Positions 1 to 9,517 of a DNA stretch of 64,000 bases are shown here, in pieces. A program made the position numbers and the translations under genes. Below the pieces are notes generated by a model, which saw only the letters and a list, made by a program, of their open reading frames with translations, had not been told where the DNA came from and ran no database searches. Source of the stretch: Hymenobacter siberiensis (GTDB lineage Bacteria; Bacteroidota; Bacteroidia; Cytophagales; Hymenobacteraceae); assembly GCF_018967845.1 (NCBI RefSeq), contig NZ_JAHLZZ010000001.1, forward strand, positions 4,588,001-4,652,000, in the 5' to 3' direction. The first letter of the stretch is position 1, and each line of letters begins with the position of its first letter.

Positions 1-2
1 AT

Positions 3-3000
3 GCAGGAGTAACTGTAGCCACAAACACCAGCGCGGCCTCGGACCTGAAAATGGCCGGCCAGGTACAGGTACTGCAAGGGACGCTAAGCGTGGGCAGCGC
101 CACCGGCACCGGCAATGACCTGGAATATGCCAGCGCCGGAACCCCGACGCTGAAAGTTGCCACCGGGGGCACCCTGTACGTAAACGGCCAGATTCGCCGC
201 ACGGTGACCAACCTCGACGGAGCCTTACGCTTCGACCAGAGCGGCGGCACCATCGACATCGACGGTCAGGGCGCCACAACTGCTCAGAACAACGAGCGGG
301 GTTTGTTTGAGGTACAGGGCAAGGGCAGTATCTTCCGCATGAGCGGCGGCACCCTGAACCTGCACCGCTCCAACGGCCGACCCACCATCGCGGCCGACCT
401 GTACCTGGCACCCGACTCGACGGTAGTGACGGGCGGGACAGTAGTGCTGGGCAACACCGCTGCCGGCGTGGGCAACGTGAGCATCAGCGTGAGCGCGACG
501 GTACCGCTCTACGACCTGCGCGTAGCAACCGGTGCCAACAACACGAACACCAACACCGGCCTACTCACGGGCGTGCTTGCGCTGGCGCTGAAAGGTTCGC
601 TGACCATCGGCAACGACAACTCGTTCTTCAATGCCAACGGCTTGGATCTGAACATCTACCAGAGCCTCACCAACAACAACACCTCGGCCAGTACAGCCCT
701 GAACGCGGGCGGTTTCCAGCCGATTTTGACTACGCAGACCACCAGCTTCCTGGGTGGCATTGCCACGCAGCTGCTCACGGGCACGGCCAGTAACCTGACC
801 GTGTTTGGCGGCCTGGTGCTGAACACGCCCCAGACCAACGGCAAGCTGCAGCTCGGCGGCAACGCACTGACGGCCGGCACCCTGACCCTGACCAAGGGCA
901 CGCTCGACGACAACGGCAAAACCCTGACGGCGCTAGGCGACGTGCTGAACTCGGCCACCCACACCAGCACGGGCACGGGCAGCATCATCCTGGCCGGCAC
1001 TACCAATCAAACCATTGGCGGCAACGGCACGGGCCGCTTCGGCAACCTGACACTGAACAATGCTCTTGGTGCCACGAGCACGACCAACCAGGAAATCACC
1101 CAAGTGCTCAAGCTCACCAACGGCGTACTCACCATCGGCTCGAACCTGCTGTGGCTGAGCAACACAGCCGCCGGAGCGGTGACTGGCTTTGATGCCACGC
1201 GCTTCATCCGTACCAACGGCATCGTGGCCGACCAGGGCCTGCGCAAGAACTACCCCGCCAGCGCACTGAACTTCACTTTCCCTATAGGTGCGGCGGCCAA
1301 ATACACCCCTGTGCAAATGAACCTGACCACCAACTCGGTGGCCGGCACCATCACGGTGCAGCCCATTGACCTGGCTCACCCCTCCACCACTGATGTTGCT
1401 GCCAAGGAGCTGAATTACTACTGGCAAGTAGGCAGCACGGGCTTAAGCGCCACACCTACGGTTACGCAGCAGTTCACTTTCATCGACAACGGCGTGGGCA
1501 ACGACGTGAACGGCACCAAAGCCAGCTACAAGCTGGGCCGTTTCCTGAACGGGGCCTGGGTGCCCGTCGGCGGCATTAGCGGCAGTTCGGTAGATGCTAC
1601 AGCCAATACCCTCACCAATACTGGCGTCAACTACATCAGTGGCGACTACACGGGCGCGGAGGTTTCGGAGTTCAACGCAGTTGATACTTACTACAGCCGG
1701 AACGCTACGGCCGGCCTGGCCGCCGGCGCGGCCTGGAATCTGGCTTCGTCCTGGACGTTTAACTCAAACGGTACGGACTCCAGCCCGCTGCCTACCACCT
1801 TCCCCACCGTGGCCAACCCGGCGGTGATTCGCGCTGGTCACCTCATCAACTCGAACGGCCCCGGCCGTGGAGCAGCGACCCTGCAGCTGCTGGGTACGCT
1901 GGACCTGGCCGCCAACGCGGCCAATAATTTCAACGCCGTGACCGGTACCGGCACGTTGCGCATTGGCTCGGCCCTGTTCCCCGCCGGCAACTACAGCAAC
2001 TTCGTAGCGCCCAACACAGGTAATGTGGATTTCACGGGTGCCGTGCAACTGCCGGCCCGCGACACGTACAATAATCTGACGTTCTCAGGTGCTAATACCA
2101 AGCAGCTGACCAACCTCGACCTGACCATCAACGGCACCCTGAGTGTGGCTGCCAACACGACCGTTAACAACCCCACCAGCCAGAACATCACCCTGACCTC
2201 AGCCACGAGCGGGGCTACGGTGGCCGGCACCTTCAACCTGAACGATGGCCAGCTGACGACAGGGGCTTCGCTCACGACGAGCAGCACTGGCATTGTGACG
2301 CTGGGGGCCGGCGCGGTAAGCCTGGGCACATCCCTGACCAACAACGGCTCGCTTACGCTGGGCAGTGGCAACTTCACTACGGGTACTTCGCTCACCAATG
2401 GAGGCACGTACGATGCCTCAACTGGCGCGGGTACCATCACGCTAGGCACCAGTTTCAGCAACAGCGGCACCTACCTAGCCGGTACCGGTAACCTAAACGC
2501 GGGCACCACCTTCACCAATTTGGCAGGCGGCAACTTTTCGGCCGCCACCGGTGAGGTGAATGCTAACGGAACCTTCACCAACGCGGGCTATTACATTGCC
2601 AACGCGACCAATCTGCTTCATGCCAACGCGGACTTCACCATTCCCACAGGCGGGAATTTTTTGGCGGGCTTTTCTACGATGGTGTTTCGCGGTAACTTTA
2701 CCAATACTGGCAACTTCGACCAAGGCAACAGCCTGACGCAGTTTCTCACGGATGTTAATCATTCCGTCACCGGTAATACTACCTTCTGGGATTTGCAGAA
2801 GTTCGGGAGTAATACTCTCACATTGGGCACGAATACCAACATTACGGTAGTCGACCTGCTGACTTTGAAGAATGGCTTCCTCTACACGGGTCCGGCTGGT
2901 TCGACCAATATTATCAGCCTGACCAACACGGCTACTCAGCCCATTATCGGCAATACCCTGAGTTCTTACGTATCGGGCCGCCTGGCCATGACGCTGCCCA

Positions 3001-4019
3001 ACGAAGCCGCCAGCATCCGGGTATTCCCAGTGGGTGCAGGTGGCCGCTACCGCCCTGTCACGATTAAGCCGCAGGGCGCTTCATTGAGCCCAGTGGTGCT
3101 GGTCGAAATCATCAACGGTGCGCCAGCTGGCACGGTCGATGGCACTTTGTCGAACCTCTCAGCCAACCGCTACTACCGTATTCATCTGCTGTCGGGCACC
3201 ATCACCCAGCCCACCGTACAGTTGAGCTTCAACACTGATGTGGTGGACGAGGCCGTGACTGTGCCTGGTAACCTACGCGTGGCCCGTTCTAATGGCCCAA
3301 GCGGCCCGTGGAGCACGGCTGGCGGGGCTGGCGTATATTCTCCAGATGCGCCGCGTGGCTACACTATTTCAGCCGCTTCCCTTACTACTATCAACAGCAC
3401 CTCCTACTTCGCACTGGCCTCGACCAACAAAGTGGATAACCCCCTGACGGGCTCTGCACCGCTGCCCGTCGAGCTTCTGCAATTCACAGCTACACTCAAA
3501 GGCTCGGCCGTGCACCTGGACTGGGCCACGGCTTCGGAAAAGAACAGCGCCTACTTCATGGTGGAGCGGTCGGCTGACGGCCATAGGTTTAATGAGCTTG
3601 GCCGCGTAGAGGCCCAGGGCAGCACCACCTTCCGCCACGACTACACCCTGGTTGATAACGCTCCGCTGACTGGCCTAAGCTATTACCGCCTGCGGCAGGT
3701 AGACAACGATGGCATCCTGGCCTACTCTCCGGTAGCTACGGTGCACTATGCTCCGGAAGGTGCCGCGCCGGTTCTGCAGGCCTACCCCAGCCCCGCCACC
3801 CACGACGGCTTCCAGGTAGCGGTTACCAACCTCACGGGCAGCGCGGGTAGCACGGTACAGGTGTTCGATAACGTAGGCCGCCTGGTATTCACGCAGGCCG
3901 TGGATGCCAACACTATGCAAGCCGCCATTAAGCCGACTCACCCACTGGCCTCGGGCATGTATTTCGTAACCTGGACAACGGAGAGTGCTAAGCTGACCAT
4001 CAAAGTAGTGATAGAATAG
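3..4019 (+). CDS. Large T9SS-exported repeat protein (5' partial)
   Basis: The frame is open from base 3 with no stop, so the gene begins outside the window and the ATG at 51 is probably internal. The product is rich in Gly, Thr, Asn and Ser. About residues 720-890 (from the ATG at 51) are imperfect short repeats of the type SLTNNGSLTLGSGNF, which suggests a beta-helix surface protein. A region beginning LPVELLQFTA, near residue 1140, is the linker usually seen before the sorting domain. The last 80 residues (YPSPATHDGF through ASGMYFVTW to the C-terminus) match a type A T9SS sorting domain, so the protein should cross the outer membrane through the Por system and be cleaved and anchored or released. 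Substrate or adhesion partner is unknown. It ends in TAG just before a strong terminator. Confidence 0.85.
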   Translation, partial: AGVTVATNTSAASDLKMAGQVQVLQGTLSVGSATGTGNDLEYASAGTPTLKVATGGTLYVNGQIRRTVTNLDGALRFDQSGGTIDIDGQGATTAQNNERGLFEVQGKGSIFRMSGGTLNLHRSNGRPTIAADLYLAPDSTVVTGGTVVLGNTAAGVGNVSISVSATVPLYDLRVATGANNTNTNTGLLTGVLALALKGSLTIGNDNSFFNANGLDLNIYQSLTNNNTSASTALNAGGFQPILTTQTTSFLGGIATQLLTGTASNLTVFGGLVLNTPQTNGKLQLGGNALTAGTLTLTKGTLDDNGKTLTALGDVLNSATHTSTGTGSIILAGTTNQTIGGNGTGRFGNLTLNNALGATSTTNQEITQVLKLTNGVLTIGSNLLWLSNTAAGAVTGFDATRFIRTNGIVADQGLRKNYPASALNFTFPIGAAAKYTPVQMNLTTNSVAGTITVQPIDLAHPSTTDVAAKELNYYWQVGSTGLSATPTVTQQFTFIDNGVGNDVNGTKASYKLGRFLNGAWVPVGGISGSSVDATANTLTNTGVNYISGDYTGAEVSEFNAVDTYYSRNATAGLAAGAAWNLASSWTFNSNGTDSSPLPTTFPTVANPAVIRAGHLINSNGPGRGAATLQLLGTLDLAANAANNFNAVTGTGTLRIGSALFPAGNYSNFVAPNTGNVDFTGAVQLPARDTYNNLTFSGANTKQLTNLDLTINGTLSVAANTTVNNPTSQNITLTSATSGATVAGTFNLNDGQLTTGASLTTSSTGIVTLGAGAVSLGTSLTNNGSLTLGSGNFTTGTSLTNGGTYDASTGAGTITLGTSFSNSGTYLAGTGNLNAGTTFTNLAGGNFSAATGEVNANGTFTNAGYYIANATNLLHANADFTIPTGGNFLAGFSTMVFRGNFTNTGNFDQGNSLTQFLTDVNHSVTGNTTFWDLQKFGSNTLTLGTNTNITVVDLLTLKNGFLYTGPAGSTNIISLTNTATQPIIGNTLSSYVSGRLAMTLPNEAASIRVFPVGAGGRYRPVTIKPQGASLSPVVLVEIINGAPAGTVDGTLSNLSANRYYRIHLLSGTITQPTVQLSFNTDVVDEAVTVPGNLRVARSNGPSGPWSTAGGAGVYSPDAPRGYTISAASLTTINSTSYFALASTNKVDNPLTGSAPLPVELLQFTATLKGSAVHLDWATASEKNSAYFMVERSADGHRFNELGRVEAQGSTTFRHDYTLVDNAPLTGLSYYRLRQVDNDGILAYSPVATVHYAPEGAAPVLQAYPSPATHDGFQVAVTNLTGSAGSTVQVFDNVGRLVFTQAVDANTMQAAIKPTHPLASGMYFVTWTTESAKLTIKVVIE

Positions 4020-4050
4020 CGTAGCGTAATTTTCCTGAATCCTGCTTCAA

Positions 4051-4088
4051 CAACCCCGGCTGTTCATGCAGCCGGGGTTGTTCATTTT
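4051..4088 (+). terminator. Intrinsic terminator of the large T9SS gene
   Basis: An 11-bp perfect stem (CAACCCCGGCT and its complement) with an 8-nt loop is followed by TTCATTTT. It starts 31 nt after the upstream stop codon. Confidence 0.85.
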
Positions 4089-4173
4089 GAGCTCATTGCC
4101 GTGGTCGAGCTTTCGCACTAAAATTTCATACAGGGTTCCGCAGGGCTAAATCGCTATGCCATGTTGTATCCTG

Positions 4174-5375
4174 CTACTCTACCCTACTAAAAATCGGGCA
4201 TAAAAACGGGAAGGTTCGACCTTTGTAGTTCCTCAACTGCCAAAAGCACCCCTTCCCGTGAAGCATTGCCTCGTTGCCAAAATTACGACCCTTTTGCATT
4301 CGGCCCCGCTGGTGCGGAACCTGGCCCGCAAGAAGTTCATTGCCCGCTTCGTGCTGGGTCTCTTCAAAAGTCGAAACGTACAATTTTGCGAAGTGGCGCA
4401 GCATCTCAACGACGGCGCAAAACTGGCCTCGAACGAGACGCGCATCCAGGACTTTTTTCGCGAGGTCGACCTGGATTACCTGGCCCTGGCTGTGCTACTG
4501 GTGGGCCTGCTGCCGGGCACGGGCAAGCTGCGCCTGTGCCTGGACCGCACGGAGTGGGACTTCGGCAAGTGCCAGGTAAACATTCTGCTCGTCACGGTGG
4601 GCCGCGGCGACTGCCACTGGCCGCTGTACTGGGAATTACTCGACAACCGCAGCGGTAATTCCAACGCGGCTGACCGCGCCGCGCTGCTGGATTTTTGCCT
4701 CCGGGTACTGGGCCCCGACCGGGTGGGGTTGGTGGTGGGCGACCGGGAATTTGTGGGCCATGCGTGGTTCAAGTACCTCAAAGACAAGGGCATTTTCTTC
4801 GTCATGCGCCTGCCCAAGCACCACTTGCTCACCGACCGCCACGGCCGCCGTCACGCCGTGGCCGACTGGGGCCTGCACCCGGGCCAGTGCCGCCAACTGG
4901 CCGCGTGCCAGGTCGACGGGGTCTGGGGTGGGGCGCAGGTCACGGCCCTGACCGGGGGCGAGTACCTGTTCCTTTTCGGCACGGCCAACGTCGCTTTTTT
5001 GGGCCAGTTCTACCGCAAGCGCTGGACCATCGAAGCCTGTTTTCAGAACCTGAAAGGGCGCGGCTTTGCCTTGCGCGGGACGCATTTGCAGTGCCGCGGC
5101 AAGCTCAAAAAACTCGTTGGCCTCGTGAGCCTGGCCTACGCGCTGTGTGTCAGCGTGGGCACCTGGCTCCACGAAAAGGTGCAACCCATCAAAACCAAAA
5201 ACAACGGCTACAAACGCGCCAGTTTCAGCCGCCACGGCCTCAACGCTCTGCGGCAATACACGCGGCCCGGCCGCAGCACTGACCCGGCCTTCATTGCTAA
5301 CATGAACGCCGTGTTTCGATGGATTATTTGCCAACTAACTCTTTATCAATTAACTAAAATAGTAGGGTAGAGTAG
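4174..5375 (+). mobile_element. IS4-family insertion sequence, copy 1 (intact)
   Basis: A 1,202-bp element with perfect 16-bp terminal inverted repeats (CTACTCTACCCTACTA at 4174-4189 and its complement at 5360-5375). It is flanked by a 7-bp direct repeat TATCCTG (4167-4173 and 5376-5382), the target-site duplication. The single transposase gene fills the element. Intact ends and exact duplication point to a recent insertion into an intergenic region. A second, decayed copy lies at 10526-11734. Confidence 0.92.
4258..5370 (+). CDS. IS4-family transposase
   Basis: A 370-residue DDE transposase. The signature Y-(2)-R-(3)-E-(6)-K of the IS4 family is complete in FYRKRWTIEACFQNLK (about residues 258-273). 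The two catalytic aspartates are probably in CLDRTEWDF and VVGDREFVG. The start is GTG at 4258, which aligns with an ATG (MKQRLIAK) in the second copy. The stop codon lies inside the right inverted repeat. With intact ends and all catalytic residues present, the element is probably active. I infer no other function. Confidence 0.93.
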   Translation: MKHCLVAKITTLLHSAPLVRNLARKKFIARFVLGLFKSRNVQFCEVAQHLNDGAKLASNETRIQDFFREVDLDYLALAVLLVGLLPGTGKLRLCLDRTEWDFGKCQVNILLVTVGRGDCHWPLYWELLDNRSGNSNAADRAALLDFCLRVLGPDRVGLVVGDREFVGHAWFKYLKDKGIFFVMRLPKHHLLTDRHGRRHAVADWGLHPGQCRQLAACQVDGVWGGAQVTALTGGEYLFLFGTANVAFLGQFYRKRWTIEACFQNLKGRGFALRGTHLQCRGKLKKLVGLVSLAYALCVSVGTWLHEKVQPIKTKNNGYKRASFSRHGLNALRQYTRPGRSTDPAFIANMNAVFRWIICQLTLYQLTKIVG

Positions 5376-5613
5376 TATCCTGCTGTACCACTTAACGGAA
5401 ACACTGCGGGTCCCTGCGGTTTAATTCTGCGGAGCATTGCATGAGAGCAATAAAAGTATTTGGTACACAAGCTCTGCCCCGTCAGAGCATTTTCCTTCGT
5501 CGGTAAGATGGTTGCCGACGGCTTGCTACTTCGCAACCGGGGTCAGGTAAGCAGCCAGTAGCTTTACCTATATCATAAGCCACTGAAAAAAATGGTGATT
5601 ACCCATCACCAGA

Positions 5614-5710
5614 CTATAGAGTTGTTTAGAAAGTCACAAAAGGTACTCAAACGGTCATGCAGAGCGCAGCGCAGCATGACCGTTTGAGTACTTTCTAAAC
5701 AGCTTCTATC
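5614..5710. repeat. MITE-like palindromic element, GCTGTTTAGAAAGT ends
   Basis: Outer inverted repeats G(T/C)TGTTTAGAAAGT at 5621-5634 and 5690-5703 enclose a second perfect 18-bp inverted repeat (5643-5660 and 5674-5691) built on GGTCATGCAGAGCGC. The same outer ends occur at 36103-36256 around an unrelated core. The inner core belongs to the GTCATGCAGAGCGCAGCG palindrome family found at 49277, 50881, 58786 and 61916. Apart from this element and the terminator at 5797, I see nothing in 5376-5880. Confidence 0.8.
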
Positions 5711-5796
5711 TATCGCTCAGGACTAACACCTTATAAGTGCTTGAACCGGTCAACCTAATCACCCGGACAAACACACATATCACTACCCTTTCGCAC

Positions 5797-5840
5797 AAAA
5801 AAAGAGCCCCACCGGAAAACTCCGGTGGGGCTCTTTTTTT
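5797..5840 (-). terminator. Bidirectional intrinsic terminator
   Basis: A perfect 20-bp stem (AAAAAAAGAGCCCCACCGGA and its complement) with a 4-nt loop, flanked by A and T runs. It lies 40 nt beyond the stop of the minus-strand gene at 5881-7995 and can stop transcription from either side. Confidence 0.9.
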
Positions 5841-5880
5841 GCTGTAGGCGGCCGATTTGGGGAGGCTGCCCGGTTGCTGC

Positions 5881-7995
5881 TTAGCGCTTCTCGATGCGCC
5901 GCACGGCGATTAGACCACTCTGCCGCACTTCGAGGAAATACACGCCGCTGGCCAGCGTGGCGGGCAGCGCCAAATGCTTGTCGGCTCCTAGCGGGGCCGG
6001 GGCCAGCACCAGGCGGCCCGTCAGGTCGCGCAGGGCCACGGTGGCCGGTGCTGCTGAAGGCAGGTCTACCGTCAGGTGGTCGGTGGCGGGGTTCGGGAAC
6101 ACGCTTAGGCCGGGTAGCGCCTGGCTGGCCAGCGTGGCCGACACCAGGTTGAATGACGTGGCGCTGGTGGTCGTGCCACCCGGCGTCGTCACCGTGAGCA
6201 AACCGGTTACGCTGCCGGTGCCGGCAGGCAGCACCAAAGTAATGGTAGTGGCATTCACCACCGTGAAGTTAGGCACGTTGAACGAGCCAATGCGCACAAC
6301 TGTAGCTCCTGTAAAGTTGGTACCCGTGATGGTTACCGACGTACCAGGGCCGCCCGTGGTGGGTGTAAAGCTCGTGATGGTGGGCACTGGCACGGTCACG
6401 GTGAACGTAGCACCGGCCGAAGTTCCCCCGCCCGGTGCGGCATTGATTACCGTCACGCCGCAGGTGCCAGCCGTGGCAATGGCAGCAGCAGGTACGCTGG
6501 CCGTCAGCTGGGTAGCCGAGACGAAGGTTGTGGCCAGGGCCGTGCCGTTGAAGCTCACAACCGAACCGCTGTAAAAGCCCGTGCCATTAAGTGTCAGGGT
6601 AAAGGCTGCCGCGCCGGCCACAGCGGTGGCGGGCGTCAGGCTGCTGATAACTGGCAGCGGGTTGGGGGCCACCACGGTGAACGTGCCCGTGCTGGTGGCC
6701 ATGCCCCCGGCCGTGGTAACGGCAATAGTGCCCGAAGTGGCCCCGGCCGGCACCACGAAGGTGATGGTACTGGCATCTACTACGGTGAAGCCCGTCACTG
6801 CTACGCCATTCAGGGTGAGGGCCGAGGCACCAGTCAGGAAAGAACCTGTGACGGTGACCGTGGTACCTACCGGCCCGCTGGTGGGGCTAAAGCTGGCAAT
6901 CAGCGGGGCCGGCGCTACCGGCGCGAAGGCAATGCCCCGAAAGGCCGTATTGGTAGCGGCCGTGGCCACCGGTGCCGGAATGCTGGTTAGCGTCGGGGCC
7001 ACGTTGTAGCCGGTATTGTCGGAAAGCAGGTAGAGCCCGGTGGCGCTGGTGGCTACTAGCGACACCGTAGTGCCGGTGGTATTGCCATCGAGGCCGCGCA
7101 CCATGGTCGTGGCCGACCCGGCGATGATGCCATTCAGCGTCCAGGTCCCGGCCACCAGGCTCCATTTCTGAATGCCGCCGCCGGTACCGCTGCGGTCATC
7201 CGCCACATATAGTACATCCACGCCGGGTACAGTCGTGCTCAGGTCAGCAAAGTAAAAGCCGTAGGGGCTGGGGCCAGCGGCAGTGGCAGGAAAGCCGGGC
7301 AGGATGGCAACGGTTTGTCCCGCCGCCGTAGGCAGGCCCGTACCCACGGCACTCAGACCGATGTAAGAGCTGGAAGCGGTCGAGATGTAGAGGTTGCCCC
7401 CGGCCACGGCCACGCCGCGCAGGTTGGTGGGCGAGGTGTTTAGCTGCGTGGGATTGAACCCACCGAAGGTAACGTACTGCACTCCCGAGTTGCCGCCCAC
7501 TACGTACAAATCCGTGCCATCGGCCGAGGCCACGGCGCGTACGTTAGAGGCATTGAAGGCGCTACCGAGGCTCGTGCTGGTGTCCACGCTGCCATCGGGG
7601 CTCACCACGCCTACTACGCGGGCCACGTCGGCGGCTTGGGAGCTGGCCACGGCAGCGGTGCCCGGGGAGGTGCCGTAGCCGGCCAGCAGCAGGCTACGGC
7701 CATTGCCGGTACGGGACAACACTAATTCCGAAGTGGAGTTGCCACTGGCAGTAAGAATGCGGTTGTTACCGGTCACGGCCGTAGGCAGTGCCACCGACTG
7801 CACTAGCACTCCAGCTGGCGTGTACTCATCCAGGTATATGACTGTGGCCACCGCGGTCAGTGTGGCGGTGCCATCGCCTACGCGCGTCACCACAATGTTG
7901 CCCGGCGTGAAAGGCACGGCCGATGCTAGGAACGGACATAAATACAGCCACCCAACGAGGCAAACCAACAATTTGTTAAAGTAGAAATAATTCAT
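5881..7995 (-). CDS. T9SS-exported protein with IPT/TIG domains
   Basis: A 704-residue protein. Residues 1-26 are a signal peptide (hydrophobic, ending ASA). The N-terminal half, about residues 30-350, is rich in short strands and looks like a beta-propeller of unknown specificity. Three IPT/TIG immunoglobulin-like domains follow, starting with PLIASFSPTSGPVGTTV, PVISSLTPATAVAG and PTITSFTPTTGGPGT. The last 75 residues (LSVFPNPATDHLTVDL to the C-terminus) are a type A T9SS sorting domain, so the protein should be surface-exposed or secreted. The ATG at 7995 directly precedes the signal peptide. A TACTTTTG -7 box lies about 60 nt upstream. Confidence 0.88.
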   Translation of the reverse strand: MNYFYFNKLLVCLVGWLYLCPFLASAVPFTPGNIVVTRVGDGTATLTAVATVIYLDEYTPAGVLVQSVALPTAVTGNNRILTASGNSTSELVLSRTGNGRSLLLAGYGTSPGTAAVASSQAADVARVVGVVSPDGSVDTSTSLGSAFNASNVRAVASADGTDLYVVGGNSGVQYVTFGGFNPTQLNTSPTNLRGVAVAGGNLYISTASSSYIGLSAVGTGLPTAAGQTVAILPGFPATAAGPSPYGFYFADLSTTVPGVDVLYVADDRSGTGGGIQKWSLVAGTWTLNGIIAGSATTMVRGLDGNTTGTTVSLVATSATGLYLLSDNTGYNVAPTLTSIPAPVATAATNTAFRGIAFAPVAPAPLIASFSPTSGPVGTTVTVTGSFLTGASALTLNGVAVTGFTVVDASTITFVVPAGATSGTIAVTTAGGMATSTGTFTVVAPNPLPVISSLTPATAVAGAAAFTLTLNGTGFYSGSVVSFNGTALATTFVSATQLTASVPAAAIATAGTCGVTVINAAPGGGTSAGATFTVTVPVPTITSFTPTTGGPGTSVTITGTNFTGATVVRIGSFNVPNFTVVNATTITLVLPAGTGSVTGLLTVTTPGGTTTSATSFNLVSATLASQALPGLSVFPNPATDHLTVDLPSAAPATVALRDLTGRLVLAPAPLGADKHLALPATLASGVYFLEVRQSGLIAVRRIEKR

Positions 7996-8056
7996 GGTAA
8001 AAAGTGAAAACAGGAAAGAAGGTGAAAGGGGTATTCCGTGGCAATAAAGTTTAATT

Positions 8057-8064
8057 CAAAAGTA
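8057..8064 (-). promoter_or_regulatory. Bacteroidota -7 box (TACTTTTG)
   Basis: On the minus strand this reads TACTTTTG, a match to the TAnnTTTG box of the Bacteroidota primary sigma factor, 62 nt before the ATG at 7995. I do not see a well-spaced -33 TTG. The rest of 7996-8300 holds no feature I can support. Confidence 0.4.
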
Positions 8065-8300
8065 CTAACCGCCATCCAATAGCCTGGCTGACATCAGGAT
8101 TGACATCGCAAATAGTATAACTTTTTCCGTAAATGTCATCTATTTTAGGCAGCAAACCCAATACGTGGTCCCGCAGGCAACCCATCGACTACCGCTACCG
8201 CTGGCCATCGCCCCCGATATGAAAGGCTACCCACTGGTTTTGGTGCACAAATCGAAAAGTTGTAAAGTAATTTCAACCCGCCAGCGTCTGTTTATTCAGA

Positions 8301-8912
8301 ATGACAACCATGGCACTTTCGCTCCCCTCTCCCCTCCTGCCGATGTCGGCCTCGCAGCAAGACCGCCAGATTGCTGAAACTGTGCGCCAGCAGCGGCCCC
8401 GGCTGCTGCAGTTCATCCGGCGGCGCATTCCGGATGAGGCCGAGGCCGAAGACCTCCTGCAGGACGTTTTCGCCGAGCTCGTAGAAAGCTACCGGCTGCT
8501 CAAGCCCGTGGAACAGGCGGCGGCCTGGCTCTTCCGGGTGGCCCGCAACCGCATCACCGACCTCTACCGCCGCAAGCGGCCAGTGAGCCTGGAGGCAGCC
8601 TTTGGCGCCGCCGAAGCCAGCGACGACGGTGAGGGCCTGCTGCTGGCCGACCTGCTCCCCGCCCCCGACGACTCGCCCGAAAACCGCCTGCTGCGCGAAA
8701 CCCTCATGGAAGCCCTCAGCGATGCCCTGGCCGAGCTACCGGTGGCCCAGCGCGAAGTGTTTGTGTGGCACGAGCTGGAGGATAAGACCTTCCGCCAGAT
8801 GGAGGAAGAAACCGGCGTGCCGCTCAAAACCCTGATTTCGCGCAAGCACTACGCCGTGCTGCACCTGCGCAAGCGCTTGCAAAAGCTCTACACCGAACTA
8901 TTCACCGACTAA
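8301..8912 (+). CDS. ECF-type sigma-70 family RNA polymerase sigma factor
   Basis: A 203-residue group IV (extracytoplasmic function) sigma factor. Region 2 is visible around residues 25-95 (AEDLLQDVFAELVESYRLL, then AAWLFRVARNRITDLYRRK) and region 4 with its helix-turn-helix around residues 135-190 (LAELPVAQREVFVWHEL, then TFRQMEEETGVPLKTLISR). It should direct core RNA polymerase to a small regulon. Starts at 8301, 8310 (MALS) and 8343 (MSAS) are all possible. The next gene, 103 nt downstream on the same strand, encodes a small membrane protein that may be its partner. I see no classical zinc-finger anti-sigma gene nearby. Confidence 0.9.
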   Translation: MTTMALSLPSPLLPMSASQQDRQIAETVRQQRPRLLQFIRRRIPDEAEAEDLLQDVFAELVESYRLLKPVEQAAAWLFRVARNRITDLYRRKRPVSLEAAFGAAEASDDGEGLLLADLLPAPDDSPENRLLRETLMEALSDALAELPVAQREVFVWHELEDKTFRQMEEETGVPLKTLISRKHYAVLHLRKRLQKLYTELFTD

Positions 8913-9015
8913 AGGTGAAGTGGTGAAATAGTGGGCTTGATGTTCTGCCAACCTCGTCGGCCGCATCAAATCCTAGTCTATCTAACCACCTCACCCTTTC
9001 ACTATCTCACCTATC

Positions 9016-9399
9016 ATGAACCGTAAATTCTGGCTGCTGCGCGGCCTTCGCTTCTTCTTCTTTGCGGCGCTCTTTGTTGCCGTAGTCGGGTTTGCCACAC
9101 AGGCCCTCTGGAACTGGCTGATGCCGGCGCTGTTCCGCCTGCCGGCCATCACGCTGGGCCAAACCTACGGCCTGCTACTGCTGAGCCGTATCCTGTTTGG
9201 TGGTTTCCGGGGCAGGCAGCCCGGCGGCTGGGCCCGCAAGCGCCGCGAGTGGAAGCAGCGCATGGCCGGCCGCATGGAGCACCTCAGCCCCGAAGCCCGC
9301 GAGAAATTCCGCCAGCAAATGCAAAGCCGCTGCGGCATGGCTTCCTGGGGCCGCCGCCCCGAAACGGCCGCCGAAACCCCGGCGCAGCAGCCGGCCTAG
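9016..9399 (+). CDS. Small membrane protein linked to the sigma factor
   Basis: A 127-residue protein of unknown function. Residues 10-33 and about 38-60 are hydrophobic and likely form two membrane helices. The C-terminal half is a highly charged region (RKRREWKQRMAGRMEHL, then SPEAREKFRQQMQSRC) that probably forms a cytoplasmic or periplasmic helix. Spacing and orientation fit co-transcription with the sigma factor gene. An anti-sigma or stress-sensing role is only an inference from position. No enzymatic motif is visible. Confidence 0.7.
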   Translation: MNRKFWLLRGLRFFFFAALFVAVVGFATQALWNWLMPALFRLPAITLGQTYGLLLLSRILFGGFRGRQPGGWARKRREWKQRMAGRMEHLSPEAREKFRQQMQSRCGMASWGRRPETAAETPAQQPA

Positions 9400-9484
9400 C
9401 GGCTGGCAAGGTTCGGCCCAATCCACAAACTATGTTAGCAGCGCGGCCCTTTTTGGGGGTCGCGCTTTTTTATTCCGATTTTAT

Positions 9485-9500
9485 TTAGATATTTGCCTAA
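9485..9500 (+). promoter_or_regulatory. Possible operator of the ArsR/SdpR-like repressor
   Basis: TTAGATATTTGCCTAA is an imperfect palindrome (TTAG N8 CTAA) 17 nt before the ATG at 9518. It overlaps a partial -7 box (TATTTG). Position and symmetry suit an ArsR-family autoregulatory site, but this is inferred only. Confidence 0.3.
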
Positions 9501-9517
9501 TTATTGAAACATCCTGT

